NCBI GenBank assembly: GCA_964448675.1
Contig: CAYUZU010000046.1
Span: forward strand, 1 to 21,115
From: CAYUZU01 sp964448675
Lineage (GTDB): Bacteria; Planctomycetota; Phycisphaerae; UBA1845; Fen-1342
Reading direction: 5' to 3'
Length of the DNA: 21,115 nucleotides
A model generated the notes under the pieces. It was not told the origin of the DNA, did no database searches, and saw only the letters and a list, made by a program, of their open reading frames with translations. The translations under genes were made by a program, and so were the position numbers. Position 1 is the stretch's first letter. Every line of letters begins with the position of its first letter. Below are positions 6,708-14,762 of this stretch, one piece after another.

Positions 6708-9700
6708 GGCATTGGCCCCGTGTATGCCGCCTGAAACTCGGCGAAGTCGATCAAATCGAGATCGCCATCGTCGTCGATGTCTCCCGCCGTGGCGCAGCCG
6801 GCGAGCGTGCCGGCCGGCCAGGGCCCCGGGCCGGTCATGGCGGGAGCGATGATCTCGAAGTCGTCCATGTCGATATCCCCGTCGTGGTCCGCGTCGCCGG
6901 GCAGGTACGGGGTGCCCGTGATCGGGTAGTGATAGCCCATGTCGACCAGGCCGCCGTCGCCGGCTTCGTCGCGGCGTGTCGTGAGCGTATCGAGGCCGAG
7001 ATTCGCAGCCGTGTCACTGCCCGCGTCGAGGCAGGGGCTGTCGAACGGCTGCCCGGCGGCCGTGTGGCTGAGGTAGTAGCACCCCAGCGGGCCACCGGCG
7101 AACAGCGGGGCGGCGTCGATGTTGCCCGTGCCGGCCCCTCCCCAGCCGCCCTCAATATCGCAATACGAAACCACAGTGGAAGCCGGTCCAGTGAGCTGGT
7201 CCCCGCTATTTCTCCAGAAAACCGAGTCTGAAATGTCAGGTGGATTCGTGTAGTTGCATGCCAATCGCAGTCCACCGGTCGAGCCGGACGTGACGTTATC
7301 TGCGACCGTGCAGCCGCGCATCTCGAAGCTCGTCAGGTTGCAGGGTCTTAGCCCGCCGCCGTCGGCGTCCGCCGAATTCGCCACCACCAGGCAATTCTCA
7401 AAGAGCACTTGCCCAACGCTCGCCCCGTCATAGCCCCCGCCCTCGTTCGCCTGGTTCAGGGAGAAGGTGCAACCGTTGAAGGTGAGGTCACCCCCATTAA
7501 CATGACGAACGCCGCCCCCGTTTTCGGAGGCTGTATTGCGTTTGAAGATGCAGTCGGTGACCACGGCTGTGTCACCCCAAACGCTGAGCCCGCCACCAAA
7601 GAGTGCGTCGTTGTCGGCAAATACACATTCAGTAAGAACCGGAGGATTGGTCGAGCCAGCAACGTAGGCACCGCCGCCATCGCCGGCAGCTACATTCTGC
7701 GTAAACGAACAGCCGGTAAGCGTGGGGCCGCCCTGATTCTCCGTATAGAAGCCGCCACCGTTGTCCTGTGTCGAGTTCCCGACAAATGTGCAGTCGATAA
7801 GCGTCGGCCGGCTTACGTTGATGCAGCCGACACCGCCGCCGCGGCTGTTCGATGAGTTGCCGACGAATGTGCAGGTTTCGATGGTGGCATCACCACCGTT
7901 ATTGCAGGCGAGTCCGCCGGCGCGGTCGGCTTGGTTGTTCTCAAACGTGCAATCGGTAATCTGGGCGTCGTTACCCCAGGTGTGCAGTCCGCCGCCGGAG
8001 TCGATGGCGAAGTTCTCGCTGAATGTGCTATTGGTGATTGTGGCATTCGGCGAACCGTGTAGGAACACCCCGCCGCCCCGCACGGCAACATTCTGTGTTG
8101 CGGTTATGTTGTCGACCACGATGCCCGCGCCTGCCTTCACGCCGCCACCCTCGAGAGAGGCCTGGTTGAGGAGAAACGTGCTGTTCGTAACCTGTGTTCC
8201 AGTTGTTCCGTCCAGTCCGCCACCGTGCTGGGCGGAGTTCTGCTGGAAGTTGCACTGATCGAATACAGCAGGAGATGTGACGATTGCGCCGCCGCCACTG
8301 TCAGCGGCGATGTTGCCGATGAATTGACAGGTAGAGAACTCAGCACTGATTGAGCCTCCGATCGACACACCGCCGCCGTGCTCGGAAACCTCGTTGGCTT
8401 GGAAGGTGCAACTCGTAAACATGGGCGCACAATCGTCCCAGCAATTGATGGCTCCTCCGTTGAAGGACGAATTACCAATGAAGGTGCAATTGAAGAAACT
8501 CGGTGCAGAATTGTTGATGATTCGAATGGCACCTCCATAAAGACCGGCAGTGTTCTCCTCGAAGGTGCACTCGTTGAACTGGGGCGCGGATAACCTGCAA
8601 TAAAAGGCACCAGCGTCCCGCCCAGCGGAATTGTGCTCAAACCTGCAACGCGTTAACACCATGGTACCATTGTCGGTGTAAACTGCAGCACCAAGCCAGG
8701 CTTGATGGTCGCGAAATGTGCAATCGATGTACGTGGCTTCGGAGCCGGCGTCGCGCAAGCCGGCCCCGCTGTCATGGGCCGTGACGCCGGCGGTATTGCC
8801 GCTGGCGATCGTGAGGCCGTCCAGGGAAACTCCGGTAACGCCGAGCGTCGTCATCACGTGATAGCTGTTCTCTCCGGTATTTGCGAAGTCCGGCCCGTCA
8901 TCGCCGACCAAATCACCGGAAAGCACGGTCTCGTACGCGATGAGGTCGCGGGCATCGGGGGCGTTGGGATCGGCGAGCCCTGCGAATCCCCCCATCAGCG
9001 AAGCCCCGTTGCCTACGTTGAATGAGGCATCGCGATCGCCGGGAGTAACGCTGCCGGCCTCGTCCAGATCGGGTGTATACGTGCCACCGGCAATACGGAT
9101 TTCGGTCCCAGGAGTGGCGAGCGTGAGGGCATCTTGGAGATGGCGGAGCGGCGAGGTCCACGATGATCCATCGCCACCCAACGGGGCGTCGTCATCAACG
9201 TAGATTCGAGGTGGTGGCGGGCCACCCTGAAACTCGTATGCGCCCATGTCCACAATGGGCCCCGGCGGTCCTGGATTACCAGTATCCGGAGTGTCGGGGT
9301 CGTCGACGAAACGCGCGGCGCCATCTAAGTCAAGCGGCATCGGCTCTGTCGTGTCGCCGTCGTCGTCAAGGTCGAGCGTGTCGGGTGGTACTGCTGTGTT
9401 GTCCGCAGCATCGATACAAGGTGATCCGCCGGCCAGACGAAGATCATTGTCCTCCCAGGTGTTTGGATCGCCGTCCGGTCCGTCGGGGTCGACGAACAGT
9501 GGGTCGAAATCAATGTTGCCAATGCCGGCGTAGCCACCCTGAATGTCGCAGTATTGAGCAGCTACCGTAGCGGCGCCGTTGATTAACAGCCAGTCCGGAC
9601 CATCCCAGATGATACTGTTCAGAATCGAGAGCGAGGGAGAAGAACTGGTTTCGACTAGCGTGATAGGGGCGACGCCATTCTGGGTTAACGTCGATCCGTG

Positions 9701-11884
9701 AAGTTCAGCGTCGCCCGTGATATGTAGGGCGCTGCCGCTCTCAGTGGCATTGTTGCTGGCGAATCGGCAGTGAACAAACGTCGCTGTGCGCACGTAAACA
9801 GCTCCGCCCCGTCCGCCACCGCCGACGCCGAAGGCGTCGTTACCAACGAAATCACATCCGACAACAGTCGCCCCGTCACCCAATAGGTAGAGCGCTCCAC
9901 CATCCGCTAGCCCGCGGCAATCCTCGAAGCGGCACTGCACGATAGTCGGAGTTCCGCCGAACTCGGACGCTAGCCCGCCTCCCGACCAGACGTCACCGTC
10001 GAAGCCGAGAGAAGCTTCGCAGTTAATGAAATGGCAGTTGATGATCGTCGGGCTGCTGTTCCAGCACCAGATTCCGGCACCGTCGCCGTGAAAGTTCGTG
10101 GCATTCGCGATGGTCAGGCCGCGCAGGACGCTTGCAGGACCCTCCCCAGTGTTGAATGAAAATCCGCGCTCACCACTACTAACGTCGAGCACGCAGCTCG
10201 TCGGTTCATCGTTCATGGAACGCACGACAATTGCTTTACCATCATATCGAAGATCTCGGTTCCCTTCCCCGATGTAAGTCCCGTCAGCCAGCAAGACCTC
10301 GTCACCGGTCTGGGCCGCATCGATGCCCTCCTGGATGGTATCGAACGGGTGGGCGGTAGAACCGTCCTCATTGGGATCGCTGACAGCCGGGTCGCCGGGG
10401 CCGGGGTCGTTTGGCGCATCGTCGTCGACGTAAATGTGCGATGCCGATGCCTCTGCCTGGAATTCGTACGCTCCCATGTCCACGATAGGGGGAGTGCCGT
10501 TGCCGGTGTCCGGCCTGTTAGGGTCATCCACGAACCTCGGATTGCCATCGAGGTCAAAGGGAATTGGTTCGGACGTGTTGCCGTCGTCGTCGAGGTCAAG
10601 CAAGTCAGCCGGAACTACAGTGTTGTCCGCAGCATCGATGCAAGGCGAACTGCTGGACAAGCGAAAGTCATTGTCGTCCCACGTGTCAGGGTCATTGTCG
10701 GGTCCATCGGGGTCGACAAAGAGCGGGTCGGCGTCGATGTTGTTCGTGCCGCCTCCTGTCCAACCGCCCTGGACATCGCAGTACGACAAGATCGGTGCGC
10801 CGCTTTGTACGTCCAACTCTATTGAATCGCTGTTCCACAAGATGCAGTCGTGGAACACTGGGTTACTTTGATAGCAGTATATCGCGCCCAGGTCATTTCC
10901 CGTCGCATTGGCGGCAAGGGTGCAGCCATATAGCGTGGGGTTACTGTTTGCGCAGAATACGGCACCGCCCCTGTATTGTGCTGTGTTCGTCGTAATGGAG
11001 CAGTTGATGAGTTGTGGGGTGCTGTTCGATTGACAATATAGCCCACCGCCACTAGCTGGGCTCAACTCGGCGTAAACGGCAGTATTATTAGAGATATCAC
11101 AGTTGATGAATGTGGCCGCGCAGTCAGTGGTGCACGCCACTCCACCGCCAACGGCCGTGCGTTCCGCGTCGACTGTGTTCATGGTAATCTGACACGAGAG
11201 CAGGACGGGACTGCTGCCGCTGCAGAATAACGCCCCACCCCATGCATCAAGGCCTTGCGCGCTGTTCTCCTCAAGCACACAAGCGAGGAGCCGCAAATTG
11301 CTGCCGTCGTCACACGCAACGCCGCCGCCATACGAATAGGTCCCAGCAGCAAAACAGTTTGATATTGTGCAATTAAATAACGTCGGACTACTCGCCGCAG
11401 TACAGTAGACGGCCCCGCCTCGGCTGAAGCCAGGGGTAGCGCCAGTTACGCGTCCCGCTGTGATGGTAAGGGAGTCAACGCGAGAAGCCATCGTTTCGCC
11501 GCTGTGGAAATAGAACCCACGACCACTGTTCTCACAGTCGATGATGCAAGCGCCGGGGTCGCCATTGGCGCTTCGAACCGTGATGGCCTTGCCGCCAAAG
11601 TCGAGGTCACGGTTCCCGACACCCATGTATGTCCCATCAGCCAGTACGACTTCGTCGCCGGGTTGGGCTGCATCCATACCCTCTTGGATGGCGTCAAACG
11701 GATGGGCAGCGGACCCGTCCTCATTGGGATCGCTGACCGTCGGATCCCCCGGTCCAGGGTCATTGGGGGCATCGTCGTCCACATACCAAGTGTCCGCGAA
11801 GACTCCGGCGGTGAATAGCAGCACCGCGACCAGCGGGAGTGCTCGGTTAAGGGTGCGATGTTTCCGAACTACTCGACTCGACAT
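6704..11884 (-). CDS. Giant secreted beta-helix repeat protein with C-terminal dockerin
   Basis: Predicted 1726-aa exported protein. The start at 11884 has the same GGAGGG-N7-ATG context and the same signal peptide as the gene at 5977. Three modules follow. Residues about 31-480 and 483-890 each run from YVDDDAPNDPGPGDP through ADGTY...GNRDL and parallel beta-helix coils to a 'choice-of-anchor Q'-like end (DPLFVDPDGPDNDPDTW...IVDMGAYEF). Residues about 895-1640 form a long helix of N.A..GGG and C.F..N.A units. Residues 1661-1726 are a dockerin-like pair of calcium loops (GDADHDGDIDMDDFEI, GDIDDDGDLDLIDFAEF). No TM segment or sorting signal follows. It starts 97 bp after the upstream kelch gene and its stop overlaps the next gene by 4 bp, so the three may be co-transcribed. 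The helix may bind or cleave polysaccharide, or be structural; I see no lyase-specific residues to decide. Confidence 0.87.
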   Translation of the reverse strand: MSSRVVRKHRTLNRALPLVAVLLFTAGVFADTWYVDDDAPNDPGPGDPTVSDPNEDGSAAHPFDAIQEGMDAAQPGDEVVLADGTYMGVGNRDLDFGGKAITVRSANGDPGACIIDCENSGRGFYFHSGETMASRVDSLTITAGRVTGATPGFSRGGAVYCTAASSPTLFNCTISNCFAAGTYSYGGGVACDDGSNLRLLACVLEENSAQGLDAWGGALFCSGSSPVLLSCQITMNTVDAERTAVGGGVACTTDCAATFINCDISNNTAVYAELSPASGGGLYCQSNSTPQLINCSITTNTAQYRGGAVFCANSNPTLYGCTLAANATGNDLGAIYCYQSNPVFHDCILWNSDSIELDVQSGAPILSYCDVQGGWTGGGTNNIDADPLFVDPDGPDNDPDTWDDNDFRLSSSSPCIDAADNTVVPADLLDLDDDGNTSEPIPFDLDGNPRFVDDPNRPDTGNGTPPIVDMGAYEFQAEASASHIYVDDDAPNDPGPGDPAVSDPNEDGSTAHPFDTIQEGIDAAQTGDEVLLADGTYIGEGNRDLRYDGKAIVVRSMNDEPTSCVLDVSSGERGFSFNTGEGPASVLRGLTIANATNFHGDGAGIWCWNSSPTIINCHFINCEASLGFDGDVWSGGGLASEFGGTPTIVQCRFEDCRGLADGGALYLLGDGATVVGCDFVGNDAFGVGGGGRGGAVYVRTATFVHCRFASNNATESGSALHITGDAELHGSTLTQNGVAPITLVETSSSPSLSILNSIIWDGPDWLLINGAATVAAQYCDIQGGYAGIGNIDFDPLFVDPDGPDGDPNTWEDNDLRLAGGSPCIDAADNTAVPPDTLDLDDDGDTTEPMPLDLDGAARFVDDPDTPDTGNPGPPGPIVDMGAYEFQGGPPPPRIYVDDDAPLGGDGSSWTSPLRHLQDALTLATPGTEIRIAGGTYTPDLDEAGSVTPGDRDASFNVGNGASLMGGFAGLADPNAPDARDLIAYETVLSGDLVGDDGPDFANTGENSYHVMTTLGVTGVSLDGLTIASGNTAGVTAHDSGAGLRDAGSEATYIDCTFRDHQAWLGAAVYTDNGTMVLTRCRFEHNSAGRDAGAFYCRLSAPQFNECTFEENTAGLYGGAIRIINNSAPSFFNCTFIGNSSFNGGAINCWDDCAPMFTSCTFQANEVSEHGGGVSIGGSISAEFSTCQFIGNIAADSGGGAIVTSPAVFDQCNFQQNSAQHGGGLDGTTGTQVTNSTFLLNQASLEGGGVKAGAGIVVDNITATQNVAVRGGGVFLHGSPNATITNSTFSENFAIDSGGGLHTWGNDAQITDCTFENNQADRAGGLACNNGGDATIETCTFVGNSSNSRGGGVGCINVSRPTLIDCTFVGNSTQDNGGGFYTENQGGPTLTGCSFTQNVAAGDGGGAYVAGSTNPPVLTECVFADNDALFGGGLSVWGDTAVVTDCIFKRNTASENGGGVRHVNGGDLTFNGCTFSLNQANEGGGYDGASVGQVLFENCLVVANSADADGGGLRPCNLTSFEMRGCTVADNVTSGSTGGLRLACNYTNPPDISDSVFWRNSGDQLTGPASTVVSYCDIEGGWGGAGTGNIDAAPLFAGGPLGCYYLSHTAAGQPFDSPCLDAGSDTAANLGLDTLTTRRDEAGDGGLVDMGYHYPITGTPYLPGDADHDGDIDMDDFEIIAPAMTGPGPWPAGTLAGCATAGDIDDDGDLDLIDFAEFQAAYTGPMP

Positions 11885-11952
11885 GTTCCTGCCCTCCAGA
11901 ACGGTGAATTCGACGGGGGTTGACAACACCATCTTACCAGCCCCACAGCGCC
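11495..11952. repeat. 5' gene cassette shared by two giant genes, copy 2
   Basis: Partner of 5588-6045. Homology stops at 11952, 30 bp before the coding end of the upstream kelch gene. This copy therefore lacks the palindrome, hairpin and sigma fragment found beyond copy 1. The junctions mark recombination points on both sides. Confidence 0.93.
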
Positions 11953-11981
11953 CGATACCGGCCATACGGATGGGATCGCGG

Positions 11982-13994
11982 TCACGGTGTCGCCCCAGTA
12001 AATTCGCGCTGAATCACAGCGAATTCGCCCAGATCAACGTCGCGGTCAGCATTGAGATCGAGTAATCGACAGTCGCCGTCCACGAAAACGCCTGGACCAC
12101 TCATGCAATACGCAAAGGCCGCGAAGTCCTCGCCATCCACGTCGCGATCGCCATCGTAGTCGCCTGGCACGGCCAGTTCCCAAGTATCGCCAAACACCGC
12201 AATGTCAGAACCGCCACCAACCAGGACGACACGATCGCGATTATCGTCGTAGACCACCGCATGTCCCCGGCGGGCGGGAATTGTCGCGGCCAGGAGCGAC
12301 CACGCTGAACCGTCCCACGCCCATGTATCACCGAGATAGCCGTCGTCGTTGTGGCCACCCGTCAGGATGATGCGGCCATCTTGCTCGTCGAACACGAGCG
12401 TGTGCCCCCATCGGCCCGCGGGTCCGGCGGCGGGTACAAACGTCCATGTAACGCCGTCCCATTCCCAAGTCTCGCTCGAAAACTCGTACGATTGGTCCCT
12501 CCCACCAAACAGAACACTCACGCCGCGAATCGCATCATATGCGACCGCTGCACGAGACCGTCGTGGTGGCCCCGCGACGGACATCAAGGTCCAGTTGACG
12601 CCGTCGTATTCCCACGTTGCGCTGTCGCCGCCATCCGCCGTGACGAGCACCGCACGGTTTCGCCCGCGATCGTATGTCATCGTGTTGAAAGTCGGGCTCA
12701 TGGCCGGCGGTCCAACCACGGCTATCGGCGTCCAGGTCGTCCCGGCCCATTCCCAGAGGTCATTGCTCCAGCCACTACTGGCCCATCCGCCGAAAAGCAC
12801 TGTAACATCCCGCCCAGTGTCGTAGACCATTTGGGTGTACGTCATGGCCGGCGGCCCATCGGTTGTTACAAGCGCCCACGCGAGCCCATTCCACTCCCAT
12901 GTTTCCCCGTCGCGACCCTCATCGGTGTTGCCACCAAACAACACCGAAACCCCTCGGGCGGCGTCGAACGCCATGCCGTGGAGGGCGCGCGTACGGAGCG
13001 GACTGGGCGGTGCAACGTAACTCCACTCTGTGCCATTCCATTCCCATGTATCTACGGGCACATTGGCATTGCCGAACAGGACGGAGACGCCGCGCTGCAC
13101 ATCGTAGGCCATGGTGTGGTCGTAGCGCCAACCCGGCGTCGTGGTTGGCGACGCTTGCGCCCACGAGCTGCCATCCCACTCCCACGTCTCATCAAGGGGA
13201 CTTCCCCCACCTCCCGGCACACCACCCGTCAGGACAATCCGCTGCCGAGTCTCATCATAGACAACCGTGTGGCCGAAGCGAGCCGAGGGTCGCGACAAAA
13301 TTCGCTCCGTCCAAGTCGTACCGTCCCACTCCCAGTGCTGGTCGGTGGCCATGCCGAAAGCGCCGCCGGTCGTATTCCCGCCGACGAGGACCGAGACGCC
13401 CCGTGCGCTATCGAAAGCCATGGCGTGGCCCTCGACGGCAGCCGGACCGCCCGTGGCTGCAGGTGTCCAGGAGGCGCCATCCCATTCCCATGTGTCGTCG
13501 ATAAGTCCACCGCTCACGTACCCCCCAAAAAGGACGGTGACCCCTCGTGTGGCATCGTAGTTCATCGCGTGTCCGAAGCGCGGGGTAGGGCTTTGGTCGG
13601 ACACACGCTGCGTCCAGGACTGGCCATCCCATTCCCATGTTTCTCCCACGGGATAGATTGTGCTGCCAATAATCTCCCCGCCGCCAAAAAGGACACACAC
13701 GGCGCGCTGACTGTCGTAGACCATTGCAGATCGCTGTCGTGGCGATGGTCCCTCTGTTGTTCGAAGCGTCCACCAATTGCCGTCGTACTCCCAGGTAGAC
13801 GATCCGATGAAGAGCACAGTGACGCCACGCGCTGTGTCGTACGCGGAAGCGTTGTGACTGGGGGAGCCGGGTGCGACACTACCGACGTCACGGGGTATCC
13901 AGGCGAGTTCAGCGGCCGTGGTCGAAGCCTGCGTCCCGATCAGTGCTGCTGACGCGATTACGAGCATGCTGATGGGCCTGTAACTGAGTTTCAT
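11982..13994 (-). CDS. Secreted kelch-repeat protein with C-terminal dockerin
   Basis: Predicted 670-aa exported protein. The ATG at 13994 is chosen over longer in-frame extensions because GGAG lies 6 nt upstream (14001-14004) and a signal peptide follows (MKLSYRPISM, hydrophobic core, likely cleavage near Ala28). Residues about 30-605 contain twelve units of roughly 48 residues with the pattern P..R..HAM.YD..RGV.VLFGG...TWEWDG..W, a kelch/galactose-oxidase-type beta-propeller signature, enough for two six-bladed propellers. Residues 609-670 are a dockerin-like pair of calcium loops (GDYDGDRDVDGEDF, DLNADRDVDLGEF). The six kelch units ending the protein at 350-5977 are close relatives. The gene is divergent from the sigma/kinase operon across 186 bp, which suggests shared control. 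Function is unknown; ligand binding or cell-surface adhesion is inferred. Confidence 0.87.
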   Translation of the reverse strand: MKLSYRPISMLVIASAALIGTQASTTAAELAWIPRDVGSVAPGSPSHNASAYDTARGVTVLFIGSSTWEYDGNWWTLRTTEGPSPRQRSAMVYDSQRAVCVLFGGGEIIGSTIYPVGETWEWDGQSWTQRVSDQSPTPRFGHAMNYDATRGVTVLFGGYVSGGLIDDTWEWDGASWTPAATGGPAAVEGHAMAFDSARGVSVLVGGNTTGGAFGMATDQHWEWDGTTWTERILSRPSARFGHTVVYDETRQRIVLTGGVPGGGGSPLDETWEWDGSSWAQASPTTTPGWRYDHTMAYDVQRGVSVLFGNANVPVDTWEWNGTEWSYVAPPSPLRTRALHGMAFDAARGVSVLFGGNTDEGRDGETWEWNGLAWALVTTDGPPAMTYTQMVYDTGRDVTVLFGGWASSGWSNDLWEWAGTTWTPIAVVGPPAMSPTFNTMTYDRGRNRAVLVTADGGDSATWEYDGVNWTLMSVAGPPRRSRAAVAYDAIRGVSVLFGGRDQSYEFSSETWEWDGVTWTFVPAAGPAGRWGHTLVFDEQDGRIILTGGHNDDGYLGDTWAWDGSAWSLLAATIPARRGHAVVYDDNRDRVVLVGGGSDIAVFGDTWELAVPGDYDGDRDVDGEDFAAFAYCMSGPGVFVDGDCRLLDLNADRDVDLGEFAVIQREFTGATP

Positions 13995-14095
13995 GATGCG
14001 CTCCAAGTTCTGTTCACTCTGGCAAAGCTGTGTGGCTGGGTGGGGAACACTGGTTTCCCGGGCGGCAAGTCCGTGGCGCCACGCCGCCTTGTTTC

Positions 14096-14112
14096 CGCCA
14101 ATCGAATTGGCG
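14096..14112. promoter_or_regulatory. Perfect palindrome between the kelch gene and the sigma gene
   Basis: CGCCAAT, CGA, ATTGGCG, identical to 6072-6088. It lies midway in the divergent intergenic region, 69 bp before the sigma ATG at 14181 and 102 bp before the kelch start at 13994. A GGGAACC stretch (14124-14130), resembling the GGAAC of ECF-type -35 elements, follows on the plus strand and is conserved in the other copy. I see no convincing matching -10, so autoregulation by the sigma factor is only a possibility. Confidence 0.45.
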
Positions 14113-14141
14113 AGAATGGACCTGGGAACCTGCAAACAAAT

Positions 14142-14157
14142 CCCGGCAATCTCCGGG
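14142..14157 (+). promoter_or_regulatory. Leader hairpin upstream of the sigma gene
   Basis: CCCGG (14142-14146) and CCGGG (14153-14157), 5-bp stem and 6-nt loop, 23 bp before the sigma start codon. The homologous hairpin at 6118-6133 keeps pairing through a paired change. Without a U-tract it is not a typical terminator. Confidence 0.35.
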
Positions 14158-14180
14158 CCCCCAGAATCTGGATCAGAGTG

Positions 14181-14762
14181 ATGCCCAAGGAGCCACCGCG
14201 TGATTCCGAGCTGACCGTCACCTTCGGCGGGCAACCCCAGCCCAATACAAGACTTATGGAGCTGGTCTACGACGAGCTGCGCGCCCTGGCCGGCAGCTAC
14301 CTGCGCAATGAGCGTCCCGGGCACACGCTTCAGGCCACGGCCCTGGTACATGAGGCGTACCTGCGAATCAGCCCGGTGACCGGCGTGCACTGGGAGAGTC
14401 CGGCCCATTTCTTCGCCTTCGCGGCCGAGATCATCCGGCGGGTGCTGGTCGACTACGCCCGCCAGCGGAACGCTGTGAAAAGGGGTGGCGGGAAGGGGCC
14501 AGTCGCACTAACGCCCGACATTGCCGCTGCGGCGGATGGGGTGGGCGTGGATGTGTTGGACCTGAGTACGGCCCTGGACGACCTGGCCCGCGCGGACGAG
14601 CGCGCAGCGCGAACGGTTGAACTGCGCTATTTCGGCGGGCTTACCGTTGACGAAATCGCAAAGGTGCTCGACGTGAGCCCGCGTTCGGTGGCGAATCACT
14701 GGACCTTCGGCAAGGCGTGGCTGTACAAGCGGCTCAAGGGGGGCCAAAGCGGTGGGGCCTGA
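14181..14762 (+). CDS. ECF-family RNA polymerase sigma factor (PF07638/TIGR02999-like)
   Basis: 193-aa sigma-70 family protein. Region 2 spans about residues 22-95 (LMELVYDELRALAGSYLRNE...LVHEAYLRI...ESPAHFFAFAAEIIRRVLVDYAR). Region 4 spans about 128-185, with the helix-turn-helix around 155-175 (LTVDEIAKVLDVSPRSVANH). Length and motifs fit the ECF sigma factors that planctomycetes and acidobacteria encode beside Ser/Thr kinases. The ATG at 14181 is preferred over upstream in-frame starts because homology with the copy at 6157 shows the same MPKEPP N-terminus and the upstream DNA looks like a non-coding leader. The 3' end overlaps the kinase gene by 11 bp, so the two are one operon and the kinase probably controls sigma activity. 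Targets are unknown; the divergent secreted-protein genes are the obvious candidates. Confidence 0.93.
   Translation: MPKEPPRDSELTVTFGGQPQPNTRLMELVYDELRALAGSYLRNERPGHTLQATALVHEAYLRISPVTGVHWESPAHFFAFAAEIIRRVLVDYARQRNAVKRGGGKGPVALTPDIAAAADGVGVDVLDLSTALDDLARADERAARTVELRYFGGLTVDEIAKVLDVSPRSVANHWTFGKAWLYKRLKGGQSGGA

Noticed and set aside
12351..13952. 533-codon plus-strand open frame opposite the kelch gene
   Set aside because: The minus frame encodes twelve regular kelch units and a dockerin; the plus frame is an Arg/Pro/His-rich shadow of that repeat.
14040..14180. Extended N-terminus for the sigma factor (47 more residues in frame)
   Set aside because: This stretch aligns with the non-coding leader of the truncated copy, contains the palindrome and hairpin, and would encode residues not typical of the family.
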